A DNA stretch of 64,000 nucleotides from Mycteria americana (Eukaryota > Chordata > Aves > Ciconiiformes > Ciconiidae): positions 24,691,798 to 24,755,797 of the forward strand of contig NC_134374.1 in NCBI RefSeq assembly GCF_035582795.1, written 5' to 3'. The notes under the pieces were generated by a model. The model was not told where the DNA came from, did no database searches, and saw nothing but the letters and a program-made list of their open reading frames with translations. Below are positions 1-11,100 of the stretch, in pieces (positions within the stretch are counted from its first letter, which is position 1; each line of letters opens with the position of its first letter). Position numbers and translations under genes: made by a program.

Positions 1-1433
1 TCACACAAAGCAACTCGCCCCTTGTACAGAGACTTGCTATGGTTTGACGGGAGCCGTCGGCCCGCGGCCCGCGGGGCTGGGTGCGTCCCTGGTGCCCTGC
101 AGCACATAGTCCCTCTCGCCGCTGCACAGCGGTCTCTACAGGGGTGGCATTTCTAGGAAGCTTTCATTTATTTTACAGCAAATAATTGCCAGTCGCTCCC
201 TACCTTTTCGGGCTAAGCCCTTGTGTAATCCACAGACCCAGCATTTTTGGTCAAAATGCACCAGTCATAGCCCCAAAATCTGTTAAATGCAATGAAGGGT
301 TTTCATCTTTTTGAGCTGGCTCCTAGTTGTTGAGCTGTTATCCTGCATTTACGGCACACTTTGTCTCTTCTCTGCACAGAGAGCTAGTAATTTCATTTAA
401 GGAAAGAAAATGAAGCTGAGGTACTCGCAAGATCCTGCAGCTCAGAACCTGAGGCTACAGAAAGGCATTAAATCCCATGGGGTTTCTTTCCAAATACGTT
501 TGCTGTCAAGCACAGGAGGGCCCTTTCTCAAGAAGGAGAGGAATTACCAGACCTCCGATACCAGTTAAGATGGGGTGGCCATGTGCTGGCACTGCAAAGA
601 AACGTGTTTTCTGTTGCTAACAGGTGAACGGTTCATGTGCTAGAGAAGGAGAATGTCATGCCGTGGTTTTGCCCAGGGCCGTGCCATCGGGGGGACGCGC
701 GCCGCCGTTGGTGCGGGCGGCTTGGACGCCTCCCCGTGTTTCCCCCCGAGCAGTTCCCTTCGGGGCGAGGCTTGACGCAGGGTTGCCCCAGCACCAGGTG
801 CCAGTGGAGCCCTTCAGATCCATCCTTCACAAACCTGCATCGCTGTACCCGGCCTCTTGATTCCGATAATTTGTGCCTTTCTGGGGCATCTTTGTCGAAA
901 GACCTTTTTTTTGTGTCTGCCCAAGAAGGATGAAGATGTCTTCTTTTTATAGCTGGTGAATCCGGGCAGTGGGACCAGCACAAGAGATAATCCAGGAGCA
1001 ACATCATGAAATTATATTTCCTCTTGTCAAAATAATAAACGTGGTTTATGGCCACAGGAAAGGGGGTGAATTACAGGAACCGGAGCCGGGCACATTGTGC
1101 CTTTGAAAGTGTGAGAGCACTGGCAGGCAAAGCCAGCACCTGCAGCCCCAGGTCTTGTGTCGGGTCCAGCACCTCCCAGCCATGAAGGCAGCCGAAATAC
1201 TGTCCTCCTCCCCAGTAACGCTGGATTTGTCTGCTCTTCTCTTGAGAGACACTGCTGAGGTTCTGGAGGCCTTGGACTAAAGGCTTTGAGTGTCACATAT
1301 GGGTTTGTGGAGACCAAACTGACAGTCTTTGACTTTCTATATGCTTTCAGAAAATTACAAGTTTTCCTTGATTTCTTTTTACTTTGAATTGTTGCTCTCT
1401 AGGCTAGCTCACCATCATGACCATCTTGGCTAA
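1..1433. other. Intergenic, no gene recognised
   Basis: No open frame here resembles a known protein and no RNA gene was recognised. The only visible structure is a short CpG-rich patch at about 655-800. The open frames over it on both strands look like by-products of high GC content. The region lies downstream of P2RY10 with respect to transcription. Confidence 0.6.
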
Positions 1434-1518
1434 CTTTCTGTCGTGGTTTAACCCCATCCGGCAACTAAGCACCACCCAGCTGATGTAACTCTATCCCAGC
1501 CAAAACCAGTACACTTTC
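1434..1518 (-). mobile_element. Internally deleted 75-bp solo LTR with 5-bp target-site duplication
   Basis: Bases 1439-1513 start TGTCGTGGTTTAACCCCA and end AAAACCAGTACA. The left ~42 bases (1439-1480) align with the left end of the full LTR at 21091. The right ~29 bases (1485-1513) align with its right end near 21626-21654, including the shared TAACTCTATC. About 490 bases of the middle are missing. The element is flanked by CTTTC on both sides (1434-1438 and 1514-1518), a direct repeat of the expected ERVL length. Strand follows the orientation argued for the full-length copy. It is non-coding and has no promoter left. Confidence 0.8.
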
Positions 1519-3577
1519 CCACACACCAGAGAAGACCATTAGACCAAGTTGTCTAACCTCCTCCACACCAAAGTGATTTGACTTGAAAGGCTGGAAGTGT
1601 TGAGTGTGTGACTTTTCCTTACAGGCTGGGGCTGCAGGATGTAAAAGACCATTTTGGGGGGTCTAAGGGAGTTCTGAGGGAGATTGAGCCAGGAAGATGG
1701 GGGGAGAGCGTGAGCAACCGAGGTGCTTGGGGATGCAGTCATGGTGACGGGGAATGTTATCCCTCGTGGAGCCACCAAATTCCTTGTTAAGGTTAAGGGT
1801 GGGAGAGCCACCATCGCTCTCTGGACATTCAGATGCTGGAGCAGGTATTCCCCCGCTGGGTCCACGTTATAACTTCCAGTATGTAGAGGACTATAGTGAC
1901 CAATTTCTGCTTTACCTTAGTACCAATCTTGTCGTCAATAGCGTGAGTGCTTTTTTTTAAGCCGTATAGATTTGGATCTGCAAAATGATTGTTGAATGAG
2001 ATAGAGAGAGGAGGTTTCTGAAGTCCTGCCTGCACGTAAGGATGACAGCAGTCGCTCCTCCCCACCTGGTCACGCACCACCCGCAGCACAGCTATTTTCC
2101 CATGGAGGACCTTTCTCTCCCCAAAGTACTTCTAAATCCAATGTAAGTGTTGTCATTTAAAAAAATATATATATATATAAACACCAGTCACGTTAGAACA
2201 GGGTGAAAACCTTTCTGTAGACAAGCAAGCAATCTGTTTAATAACCAAAGTTGATGCACTCCATCACTTGAACTCTTTGATTCAAGGAGGAGCTGGTCCC
2301 GTTCAGTTTTCTAGGTATAAGTGATAACTATGAAATTCGGCTTACGTTTGCAAAAATGCGTTTATTTTTTAAGCATCAGGTTTTGGCAAGAAAAATGTAG
2401 GACAAGCTACACAGTTACCATAACAGTGCCTTCGACTTGTTTTCACCTGATAAATGGAGAATTCTACGAGAAAGAAATCACAGTAAACCGCTCCCAGTCA
2501 CATGCCGGCTGATCAAGGTCCATATAAATCCTCAAAACAATCGTTGAAACTAAAGTCTCCTCCACTGCCAATATTATACAGAGCCTAGCTTATGAGAAAA
2601 CTGCTAAACTGACAAAAATTCCATTATGCATGCTTAACTGTGTACCTGAGCGTCAACCTCTGCTCACATTTTTAAGGGGACTACTCGCAGTGTGTAAACA
2701 TGGATGCGTATCGTTGGCGTAAGGAACTGCCAGCTCAATCGGAGAGAACGTTTCCATTGACTTCGGCGGGAGATGGACAGTTTGCCTACCCTGCAGCTTT
2801 CTCAGCAGAAGCCTGCAATAATACTCTGTGAAAGTTACTTTCTTCAGATAGGCACATTTTGGTAATTTCACTTATCTACATGCAAGATTAAGTCCATTGT
2901 ACTGTAGCCCTTAATCATCTTCTTACAAATGGGAGGAGAACTACAAGAGCTTATTGTATTTGATCAGTATGTCTTCGCTGCCTTTTAGAGGAACGCCAGT
3001 GTAATGGTTATTTAAACCTGGCTATCGTTTGCTTTTTCCCATTTTATTGTAAAACAGTCAAGTGGGAAAACATAATACGCAGAAAATTCTTGGCTGAGGT
3101 AAAATGTAATTAAGTGGGACCGAGTAGTTAGATTTAAAATATATTTAGCACGTTTTTCTGGTATTTCTTCCATTTTTGTAGCAACATGTAAGATGCTGGC
3201 ACTGGTGCTTACTGAGAACTGTACATATTCCTTTTGAAAAAACACAGGTTTTCAAAGGCAAAAAATCAGTGCCTGCGTTCAGCCAAAACAATCCCCAGGT
3301 ATCATGAGGATACTCTTGAAGCGACACAAAGTGGGTGAACTTGGCCAAAGAGCTGTCACTAATTTACAATAAAGGGTAAATGGCATCCTTTCTTGTCACT
3401 GCTTTGCATATCTTCATAGCTGATTATAAAAATGTAAACGTTAAGATCACAAGAGGAGCTGGTGGAAAAAATCATGATGAATAATTTAATTAAGAAATTA
3501 GCCCATGCTCTATTAATGAAACCACCTTGGCAACGTCACCTCTCTTTTTTAAAAGATGCGTCAATTGAACCTGTTGA
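1519..3577. other. Intergenic, no gene recognised
   Basis: Nothing here reads as a known gene. A short (AT)n microsatellite lies at about 2166-2179. The rest is AT-rich single-copy-looking sequence. A TTTATT at 3043-3048 would be an AATAAA on the minus strand and could serve as a distal P2RY10 poly(A) signal, but nothing else supports it. Confidence 0.5.
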
Positions 3578-3859
3578 GCCGAGGTTTCGCGGGGCAGATC
3601 CATCACGGGTACCTCTGGGCCCAAGAAGCCACACGCAGAAGAGAGCGAGGACCTGAACGGTACCACCAGCATCGTCAAATCCACCTGTGCCGACGTCGAG
3701 TCTGGCTGCACCCGGCCCGCGGCACGCTCCCAGCGGTCCTGCCCCTCGGGGTCCAAAGGCGAAGGCCACATGCTGATGTCTCCCTTAGCCCCGGGAGCAG
3801 CTCGGAGGGGAAGAAAGTCACTCGGAGCAGGGGAAGGTCCCACTCTCTGGAGTGTTTGA
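3578..3859 (+). other. GC-rich patch with an open, exon-like reading frame of unknown origin
   Basis: Between a TGA at 3575-3577 and a TGA at 3857-3859 the plus strand stays open for 93 codons. It has high GC, many CpGs and a composition that looks protein-like (a charged stretch, then Ser/Thr, then Arg/Pro/Gly). There is no ATG near its start. The minus strand is also open across the same bases (3490-3843), as is common in GC-rich DNA. I do not recognise either translation. It could be a decayed exon, part of a processed pseudogene, or simply a CpG-rich patch without coding function. Confidence 0.25.
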
Positions 3860-4117
3860 AGAGCCGTTGGGAGAATTTGTCCTGCAGAGGGTCTTGCGCC
3901 AGCTGTAGGTGCAAGTTACAGGATGCGTCACCAATTAAGGAGCCAACTTAGAGCTGGATGAGGAGGAAATAGTGAACGGGAGGGGGAGTGCGGGAACGGT
4001 GAAGCAGAGGTAAGTGCGGTGACCGGAGGGATGCACTCAAAGCCAGGGCTGCCGTGCTGAAGCAAGTTGCCAACCTTCACACGTCTGCAGCCCTGAGTGT
4101 GGAGACCAAAACTGCCA

Positions 4118-4123
4118 TTTATT
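4118..4123 (-). terminator. Probable P2RY10 poly(A) signal (AATAAA)
   Basis: TTTATT on the plus strand reads AATAAA on the minus strand, about 450 bases after the P2RY10 stop codon. It is the first canonical hexamer I found downstream. Cleavage would be expected about 10-30 bases further on, near 4090-4105. Confidence 0.5.
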
Positions 4124-4571
4124 ATTACTTGCCATTTTCAGGTTCTTGTATGCGTTGTGTGCTTTTAGCAGAGAAGACACTTCAGCGGACGTCAGTGTAT
4201 GGATGTAGGATTGTCTTTGGCTTGATCATAGAGCCATGGAGTTGGGAAAATAGAAGAAAAGCTCCTTGGACGTTTCCACCATTTCCTAGCAAAAGCTGTG
4301 TAGCTCCCTCCTGTATATTTTCTAGTCCAGCGAGGTCAGACGTGGGTGGCACAGCGGAAGGTGTAGTCACGCCAGTTGGGTCGCTCATCGGCTCCCAACA
4401 CATCGGTCTTAAACGGAGTTTTATCTTCTATATATCAAAAGATTTCCACTGCCACAAAACTCCCCCGAATAAACTTGCAGGATCTTCCACAACAGAGTTG
4501 GTAATCGAGTATCACAGAACAGTCGCAGGTTTCATATGAAATATCTTCATTCTTTTAAGCTGGCTTTCTTG
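4124..4571 (-). other. Probable P2RY10 3' untranslated region
   Basis: This is the sequence between the P2RY10 stop codon and the first downstream AATAAA. The long plus-strand open frame here (4054-4539) has no recognisable product and lies antisense to the presumed UTR. I treat it as chance. Confidence 0.5.
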
Positions 4572-5594
4572 TCATTCCTTAATTGATGATGCACTCTCTT
4601 TGCTCATGAGCCGACTCCTGATGACCATGCTGCTGTGCCTTGATATCTGGTCCTGAAACTCTGAAGTCATAAAAAAATACAGGATCGGATCCAAACAGCA
4701 GTCCAGACTGGCAAGACTTAAGCAAAAGGGTTGGGTGTAGAGCGTGATGGTACTCAGGAAGCAGTCTGTAATGACGTTTTCTTTCACCAACATGTAGAAA
4801 AAGAAGTTGATGTGGTATGGTGCGAAACACACGCAAAACACGATGGCACACATGGAAACCATCCTTAAAGCCTTCTGCCTCTCGCTGCTGTTTTGCAGCG
4901 GTATCTGGAAGCCCCGAAGAGAGTCTTTTGTTTTCCAAGTACAGAATAAAATAATGATGAGAGGGCCGATGAACCCGAAGAGCTCTGCCGTGCCCGTCAT
5001 CAGCACGGTGGCCACCTTGCTGTCGATCTGCCGGACTTGAAGGTCTGCAAAGCAGGTACTGTTGTTTTTGGCCAGGCCGTAGCTGCGCATGATGGGGAAT
5101 GGCAAGCACGCCACCCCAACAAAGAGCCACACCACAGTGCTGATGGCTACATCGTACCGCCGCTTCCAGTCCTTGGCTTTGAACGGCTGATACAGGAAGA
5201 AATACCTCTGGATGCTGATGCAGGTGAGGAAACAAATGCTGGCGTACATGTTGAGGTACTTCAGGTAGAAGCACAGTAAGCAAAGGTATGTCCCAAAAGG
5301 CCACGTGGAGTTAATATAATAGTATATTCGCAGTGGCAGCGAGAGGACGTGAGCCAGGTCGGCCACGGCCAGGTTGATCATGAAAATGACGGCTTTGTTC
5401 TTCTTGCTGATGAAGCGACACAAGACCCATAAGGCAGCGCTGTTGGCCAGGAGGCCGGGGATGAATATGATGGTGTAAGTGGTTGCGTACAGGCTGTTTT
5501 TGAACGTTATATTGTGACTGGAGCAGGTCTGGTTGCTCTGCGTCATGACTGGGCTGCTGGAAACATCTGTCGTGGTATAGGGTGGGTAGGTCAT
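4572..5594 (-). CDS. P2RY10: P2Y receptor family member 10 (lysophosphatidylserine receptor)
   Basis: A 340-residue class A GPCR, against about 339 in human. The family couples mainly to G12/13 in lymphoid cells and responds to lysophosphatidylserine. All seven membrane segments are present; TM1 starts near residue 38 (ATTYTIIFIPGLLANSAALW). Visible marks are the TM3 cysteine C105 pairing with C181 in loop 2, C24 and C278 as the likely second extracellular pair, CFAPYH at 256-261 in TM6 and DPILY at 302-306 in TM7. The DRY motif reads SIQRY (127-131), with Gln in place of Asp, as in the human receptor. N-glycosylation sequons lie at N21, N28, N95 and N178. The open frame runs 14 codons further upstream to a GTG, but a splice acceptor (TTTTGTTCTCTACAG) ends at 5597. 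I therefore start at the ATG at 5594, two bases inside the exon. The coding region is uninterrupted. Confidence 0.97.
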   Translation of the reverse strand: MTYPPYTTTDVSSSPVMTQSNQTCSSHNITFKNSLYATTYTIIFIPGLLANSAALWVLCRFISKKNKAVIFMINLAVADLAHVLSLPLRIYYYINSTWPFGTYLCLLCFYLKYLNMYASICFLTCISIQRYFFLYQPFKAKDWKRRYDVAISTVVWLFVGVACLPFPIMRSYGLAKNNSTCFADLQVRQIDSKVATVLMTGTAELFGFIGPLIIILFCTWKTKDSLRGFQIPLQNSSERQKALRMVSMCAIVFCVCFAPYHINFFFYMLVKENVITDCFLSTITLYTQPFCLSLASLDCCLDPILYFFMTSEFQDQISRHSSMVIRSRLMSKESASSIKE

Positions 5595-5595
5595 T

Positions 5596-5620
5596 CCTGT
5601 AGAGAACAAAAACAGGATCT
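5596..5620 (-). other. P2RY10: Splice acceptor of the P2RY10 coding exon
   Basis: On the minus strand a pyrimidine-rich tract ends in CTACAG, with AG at 5598-5597. The exon then begins GA-ATG. A second possible acceptor (CCTTTACAG, AG at 5620-5619) lies 22 bases upstream and would add no in-frame ATG. The position implies at least one non-coding upstream exon, as in mammalian P2RY10. Confidence 0.75.
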
Positions 5621-6150
5621 GTAAAGGCAAAGGCACTGCAAGAGTTGTCGATATTCACATTTGCATTTCCTATTTGACTATTTAGCACAAAGTAGAGGTT
5701 TGGAAATGTTTTCTGTATAAAACATCCTGCTGTCTTCTTCAAAGCTGCCCTTTCAGAGGTCTCCCACTATTCACGCAGAGGTAGGGGACCATTCCTGCTG
5801 TGTCAGTCCCCTTGCTGGGCTGCCCGAGTGCCATAAGCACGGGTGAAGCTGTGCCGTACTGCTAATAGAGGGGTAGGAGAAGCTGCCTCTGCTTTTGGCA
5901 GCTCAAGGTCATGGTGTGGTTTGGTCTGTGGGTAGCAGGGGAGGAATACATGGAAGAAAGGTGTGCCGTAGCCCAGCTTCTGCGTGTGGGCAACCACGTG
6001 GCTCAGCGATCAAAATGTGGATGCCAACCACTGAACCACACCTGCCCTGTTAAGCTGTCCCTTAGGCATTGTGCGGGTGGCACGTCTCCTGACCCTATCG
6101 GTGGACCTCATGGACCCACCTTCTCTGGCGTGATGGGGATAGGCCGTGTG
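5621..6150. other. Presumed P2RY10 intron, no feature recognised
   Basis: Sequence between the coding exon and the CR1 tail. Part of it may be older CR1 sequence, but I could not match it to CR1 beyond the terminal 60 bases. Confidence 0.4.
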
Positions 6151-6210
6151 GAAAACGGTTGGATTCGATGATCGTAAAGGTCTTTTCCAACCTATACGAT
6201 TCTGTGATTT
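6151..6210 (+). mobile_element. CR1 LINE 3' end
   Basis: The sequence contains GGTTGGATTCGATGATCGTA, then AGGTCTTTTCCAACCTATA, then CGATTCTGTGATTT. This is the well-known 3' terminus of bird CR1 elements (GGTTGGACTAGATGAT..., AGGTC..TTCCAACC, then an ATTCTGTG-type tail). Several CpG-to-other differences from the usual form suggest an old, truncated copy. It probably extends somewhat further upstream, into 6127-6150. No reverse transcriptase coding sequence is present. Confidence 0.85.
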
Positions 6211-9200
6211 CTGTTAAAAGGGTAGCAGGGAGTGGGCTTGAGAAGTTTGACTGTGGTAAGTACAGCCAGTGCTCCTGAAGTGTGCTGCCATGTATTTAAG
6301 CTAATATAACAAGGAGAGACCTAATCAGGTCACCAACTTCCATTTCTCATCATCCTAGCAGCCTCCGTTTAACACTTTTTTTTCCATCAGATAATTTTAT
6401 TTTTAGATACTTCCAATTTCTGGCTCTCCTTTGATTCAGATGAGTAGGGACAGCAAAATGTCACGTGTTGAACTGTTGGGCCATCTTTTTTTTTGGTCAG
6501 CTTTTGTAACTGGGACTTGTCTTCAGTAACGCAACACAGGCAGGAGGAGTTTGGTTTTATCGGGTGTTTCCCCTTAGGGATATAATTCTCATTACAGTGA
6601 TTCCCTCCTGTGCCTAATACAACAGTTAAAATTGAGTATCGGCTTCCTATTTCGTGTGGCACTGCAGATACTGATTCATCCCTTCTGACTCATTTCCTGC
6701 ACCACTGGCAAGGGGCATTTGCCAGAAAAAGTGTCTCTGTAGGTAGATATTAGTAACTCGTACCCTGTTACTAATGTTTTTTTTCCTTCATGTTACAAAA
6801 AAAGAGCAGCGTTTAGAGCTCTCAAGTGACAAAGAACACAAATAGCTGTTTTTTCAGCTTGTTAATTGTTGCGGTACTTGGACTTGGCGGTTCGTACAGA
6901 CACCGTTCGAGGCTGCTATGGAAGGGTTGTAACTCAGGCCCCAGAAATGCCCAGACGTGGCAAGGTCCCAGCATGGGACACAGGCCACCCTCACCGCGGG
7001 TGCAGTGGCTGAGGCTGACAGCGAGCAGGGCCACCTAACCACAGCTCCTGCTGGCTCCCGAAACAGATGCTGCTGCCAGCTTTCTTGCTTTTCTTTTTAA
7101 ACTTGCCTTTCATTTTCTCACGCTCTTCAAAAAGCAAGGTCTGCATGTTTATCTCCTGCAGCACCCTCAGCTTTAGCAACCGGGCTATATCCTTCATTTG
7201 CACCAAACTTCAAAGAAATGCTGCAGTCGAGAAACCCTCTGTCTAATCCTCCTCCTTCAGCAAGACGGCACGAGTACACGGAGCCCAGGTGCCTCAGAGC
7301 ACACCTCCCAGGCTGGTTTTGTCCCTCCAGTCTGCAGTTCCCTCCCAGTAACCCTCGCCCCAAGGCAGCTCTGGGACAAGATGCTCTGCTCCGTGGTGGG
7401 GTGTCCCCAGCTGCCCCCGTCCCAGGACACCACAGCCTTGCTCCTATCACAAGGCCGGAACGTGCCCATGAGAAGGGAAGAAGGCTCAAAGGGTGCTGGT
7501 AATGAGGGAGAAAGATGCATCTGGCCCATGGCCTGACCACCACCGATCTGAGAAGCAACGTTGGAAGCCTCCCGCTCTCCTTTCTGGTGCTCCTCAGGAC
7601 ACTGAGACAGGGAGTGGACAGGGCATGGAGCAGAGCAGTGGGGTGTTCACTCAGGGCATTGCTTCTCCGAGCGGTAAATTTGGGTTACATCCCATTTCTT
7701 GAGAGTGCTGTGAATTTCTGGCGCTCAGGATGTTTGTGATCCCTTTCCATCTGGTTTGCCCGCAGCTCTGGCTGGACGTGCTGTCTGCTGCCCTTGTCTC
7801 CGGGAAGAGCACTGCTCACTACACCCAATTTCTGTCCCTTCAGGTGACCTCCCACTTTGCCAAGAAGCCATTAAAGAGCTACTTTCAAAGTTACTAGCTG
7901 CCTGGTTTCCCTTGAACGTCAAGGTTAGACTGACTGCCTGGTGCTCCTCCAACACACGAGTGCTAGATGGCCATCGAAACCATGGAGGATCAGGTACATT
8001 TGCAAAATGTTCTATTTTGAGGACGCGCTTGTATTTAAATGCTGGCCAGTGGACATGTGTTCTTCAGTTCAAATGAGTCATAACAGTCAGTTTGCTTATT
8101 GAGGTCCTTAGATACAGTTAACCCTTATTTACATTTCATGTGACAGCTAAGGACGAGACCGCAACATCGGCAATCAGAATAATCAGATTCAGGCTGCTGA
8201 CTCAAACTGGCCTCTGAATGGAGCCATTTAGGGTAAACCGTCGTGTCCAGGATGTGTCTGCTGTAACAGGAGGGTCATGCTGAGTGCACACGCTTGATAC
8301 CAGAATTCAGCCTTCACTTTCTGGTTGCAGCAAACTGTGCCCAGGCATGCGGACGAGCACAGGGCTGGGCTGCAAGGGCTGCAGCATGCCTGAGGCCATG
8401 GTGGAGCCCACAGCACGGAGAGGTTCCCCCTCGGCCTTCATCTTCATCTGCTAATTGTCCACAAGGTGTCAGAGTTAATCAAGAGTTAGGTATTTTTCTA
8501 ACCCCCAAGGGACTAGGGCTGTCTGAGTGGCGGGAGGCAGAGGCGGTGGTGTGACTATGTTCTCGTGAGTTTGTGTTGCTTTCTCATAGGGTGACCCCAA
8601 ATTGAAAAACTCTTGTGTTGCTGAGTAACTGATATGAGGAAAAAAATTGCTCCCAGGACTAGTCCTCATATTGCTGGTATTGACAGGTAGAAGAGTCCTG
8701 AAAAGCTGCACTTTGATGGAGACCAGGGAGCTGCTTTGAACCTTGGAGCCAAAAGTTTATAAAACCCAACCTGTGGAAATGCGGGTGATGTCCCATCCCC
8801 ACCACCCCGAGCAAACGTAACACCGTGATTGATGAACAGGAGACGTATGACCCATGGAGTCAGAGAAAGCCTCTCCTTTGCATTCAACCAACGCGGGGTC
8901 AGGCCATTTACAATCAAGTGGACTGAGCAGGATGACCTGGCTGGCAGTGCAAAAGCATTAACGCAATTAATATATACGTGGGTGATGTCTGCTGGCTCAT
9001 CAGAAAAGGGCACTTTCTGAGAACGAATGACTTAATTACAAAGTTATAAAAATATAATGAGATTAAACCATCTCTTTAGACAAAATGCACCCAGGCGTAT
9101 GCACAAGGGACTACAAAACAATTGCATTTCTGCCCTTCCTCCTGCTTCTCCTCTTCAGATTGAGGCTTAATCCTACACCGTCCCCTTGTCCTCCCACCTG

Positions 9201-10996
9201 TGCACAAAAGCAGACACACAGAGATGCCACTGAGCATCGGTCTGAAATTAGGTCTCCAAAGCTGTTAAGAAAGCCAAGTAATTTTCTGCATGATGTGTGA
9301 AGGCTGAAAATCTCCATCAGATTTTATCGATGCTTATTTACATATTGCAGGGAAGACAGCTCCTACTAAAACATTGTTTTCAGAATATGAAATTAAAAAA
9401 AAAATGGTAGTGAATAAATACACTGTTATCTAACTACTGTTTTTTACATTTTAATTGGAGTCTGTATGTCTGAGACTGTTGTAATAAGGATATAATTAAG
9501 TGTGCACGTTATTACTTATAGCTGGACGTTTGGAGACTAAACGTGGCATTTCCAGGAAAAAGATGTTCATCCTGATAGGACTGAGAAGCACGGGAATGGC
9601 ATTCTAAAGTCCTGGATCTTTCTGGCATGCCCATCAGCAGACGGGTTAATTGATTTGATTAAGACACAAATGCCTCTGCCCTCATTGCACGGCCGTGAAC
9701 ATCTCACACTGCTGCACTCATGCTTTGGTGCGAAACCTCCGCAGACAGAAGTGGAAAGTTCTACAGTTAAGGGTACTTTTTCTGGTTTTCTTCTTCCACA
9801 AAAAAGAGCAGATCTGGGTTGTCTGATCTGTTGTGATGAGATGTTTTCGTTTTGCAACACTAGTCTAACTCTCGGTTCTGCAGCTCCGGCAGCTGCAGAA
9901 GCAGGGCACGCGCAGGCAGCAGGACACCGGCAGCCTCGCTGGAGCGCTCGCTCCAGGCTGGGCGAGGGCTGTCCCGCGGACCGACTTCCATCACGGATGC
10001 AATTCCCGTGGCTGGTGATGTTCGCACCGGAGCCAAGCACTTTCACTTGACACCAGAAAACATGCCCTTGAACAAAAATCACACTCTTGCTTCACACATC
10101 CTACTGCTCCAGCCTGCTGAAGTCCTCTCCTACATACATCTGCGGCAAGCCAGACCTGACATACTGACTCACCTTCGGTGTGATTCCCTTTTGATTTACT
10201 TTAAGACATTTCAGATTCAGGGGCCACCCACTATGAATCCTGTCTATAATTGCCAAAGTGCATATGTGCTATATGGCCGTGCTCCCGTCAGAGCTGAGCT
10301 GCCAGCGCAAGTGAATGCAAGCCCATCAGTAAACCACCTTTTACAAAGTACAGTGTAAAAGCTTCACTCCATGAAGTAAGTTAAGTTTTAATCCAGACCA
10401 GTGACTGCAGTCTGAATTATGAATTAAAACTGCCTCAGGATTCTCATTAACAAAAACAAGTGCAAGCAATCTTGCTATTTTTGTCATATTTTGTCCCCCG
10501 GACTAGTATTAATTTCCTACTGTTGCGATTCAGTCCAAGAGCATTGGATGGCACAAAGACAGGCAGCACACAGATTTTTATGGTCGTATAAATCACCGTT
10601 AGAAAAAACAGATTTGCAAGTTTCCCTTACTGTCAAGTATGATTTTAAAAGAAAAGATACTCCCTGAGAAATCGGGCAAAAGAAGGAAATTGTGCCTAGT
10701 AATGACACTGGAGAACAGTTGGAGAACTGCTAATTGCCCACGCGATAACATTTTGCTTTCTCTAGCAACAGCAATTTCATGCAGCCGCTGTTTCAACTCC
10801 TCCATGTGTTCATGCAGAGGATTGGCGCGCAAGGAGGGCTGCTGTTTTTTCAACACTCAAAGCACTACAAATCTCCTCCTGGCAAGAGCCAACCCCTAAG
10901 AAAAAGCCCGAGGAGCGCAACGTTTTTGTAGGAAACAGCACAGGCTCGTTAACGTTGGTTCTAGATCACAAAGAGAGAGCTTAAAAGCAGCCTTAC
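6211..10996. other. Presumed P2RY10 intron, no gene recognised
   Basis: No recognisable coding sequence or RNA gene. A small CpG-rich cluster lies at about 9880-10010; the frames open on both strands over it look like GC by-products. The rest is ordinary mixed-composition DNA. It is intronic only if the candidate first exon ending at 10997 is real. Confidence 0.4.
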
Positions 10997-11100
10997 CTTT
11001 TCAGGCAGAAGCCCAGCTAAGTGTAACCGTGCTGTCAGGAGGAAGTGGAGTGTCCCAGCTGCACCGCACCAGCCTTGTTTACATGTGCACAGCGACCTGA
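10997..11100 (-). other. P2RY10: Candidate P2RY10 non-coding first exon (3' boundary fixed by donor)
   Basis: The minus strand reads CTGCCTGAAAAG then GTAAGG, a consensus donor, with the last exon base at 10997. The exon lies next to a CpG-rich block and points at the P2RY10 acceptor 5.4 kb downstream on the same strand. An ETS/PU.1-type motif, AGGAGGAAGTG, lies at 11037-11047 on the plus strand. Mouse P2Y10 is a reported target of the ETS factors PU.1 and Spi-B. The 5' end of the exon is not determined, so 11100 is nominal. Without RNA data this remains inference. Confidence 0.4.

Noticed and set aside
4054-4539. A 161-codon plus-strand frame next to P2RY10
   Set aside because: No recognisable domain. 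It is antisense to the presumed P2RY10 3' UTR.
4579-5304. A 241-codon minus-strand frame overlapping P2RY10
   Set aside because: It lies wholly within the receptor gene in another frame and has no membrane segments or recognisable motif. It is a shadow of the real gene.
5595-5636. Fourteen extra in-frame codons upstream of the P2RY10 ATG
   Set aside because: They begin at a GTG, not an ATG, and run through a good splice acceptor tract. The ATG at 5594 gives the family length.
5760-6150. Longer CR1 body upstream of the CR1 tail
   Set aside because: I could match only the terminal 60 or so bases to CR1 with confidence.
9567-10082. A 171-codon minus-strand frame
   Set aside because: It covers a local GC-rich cluster, is also open on the plus strand and has no recognisable motif.
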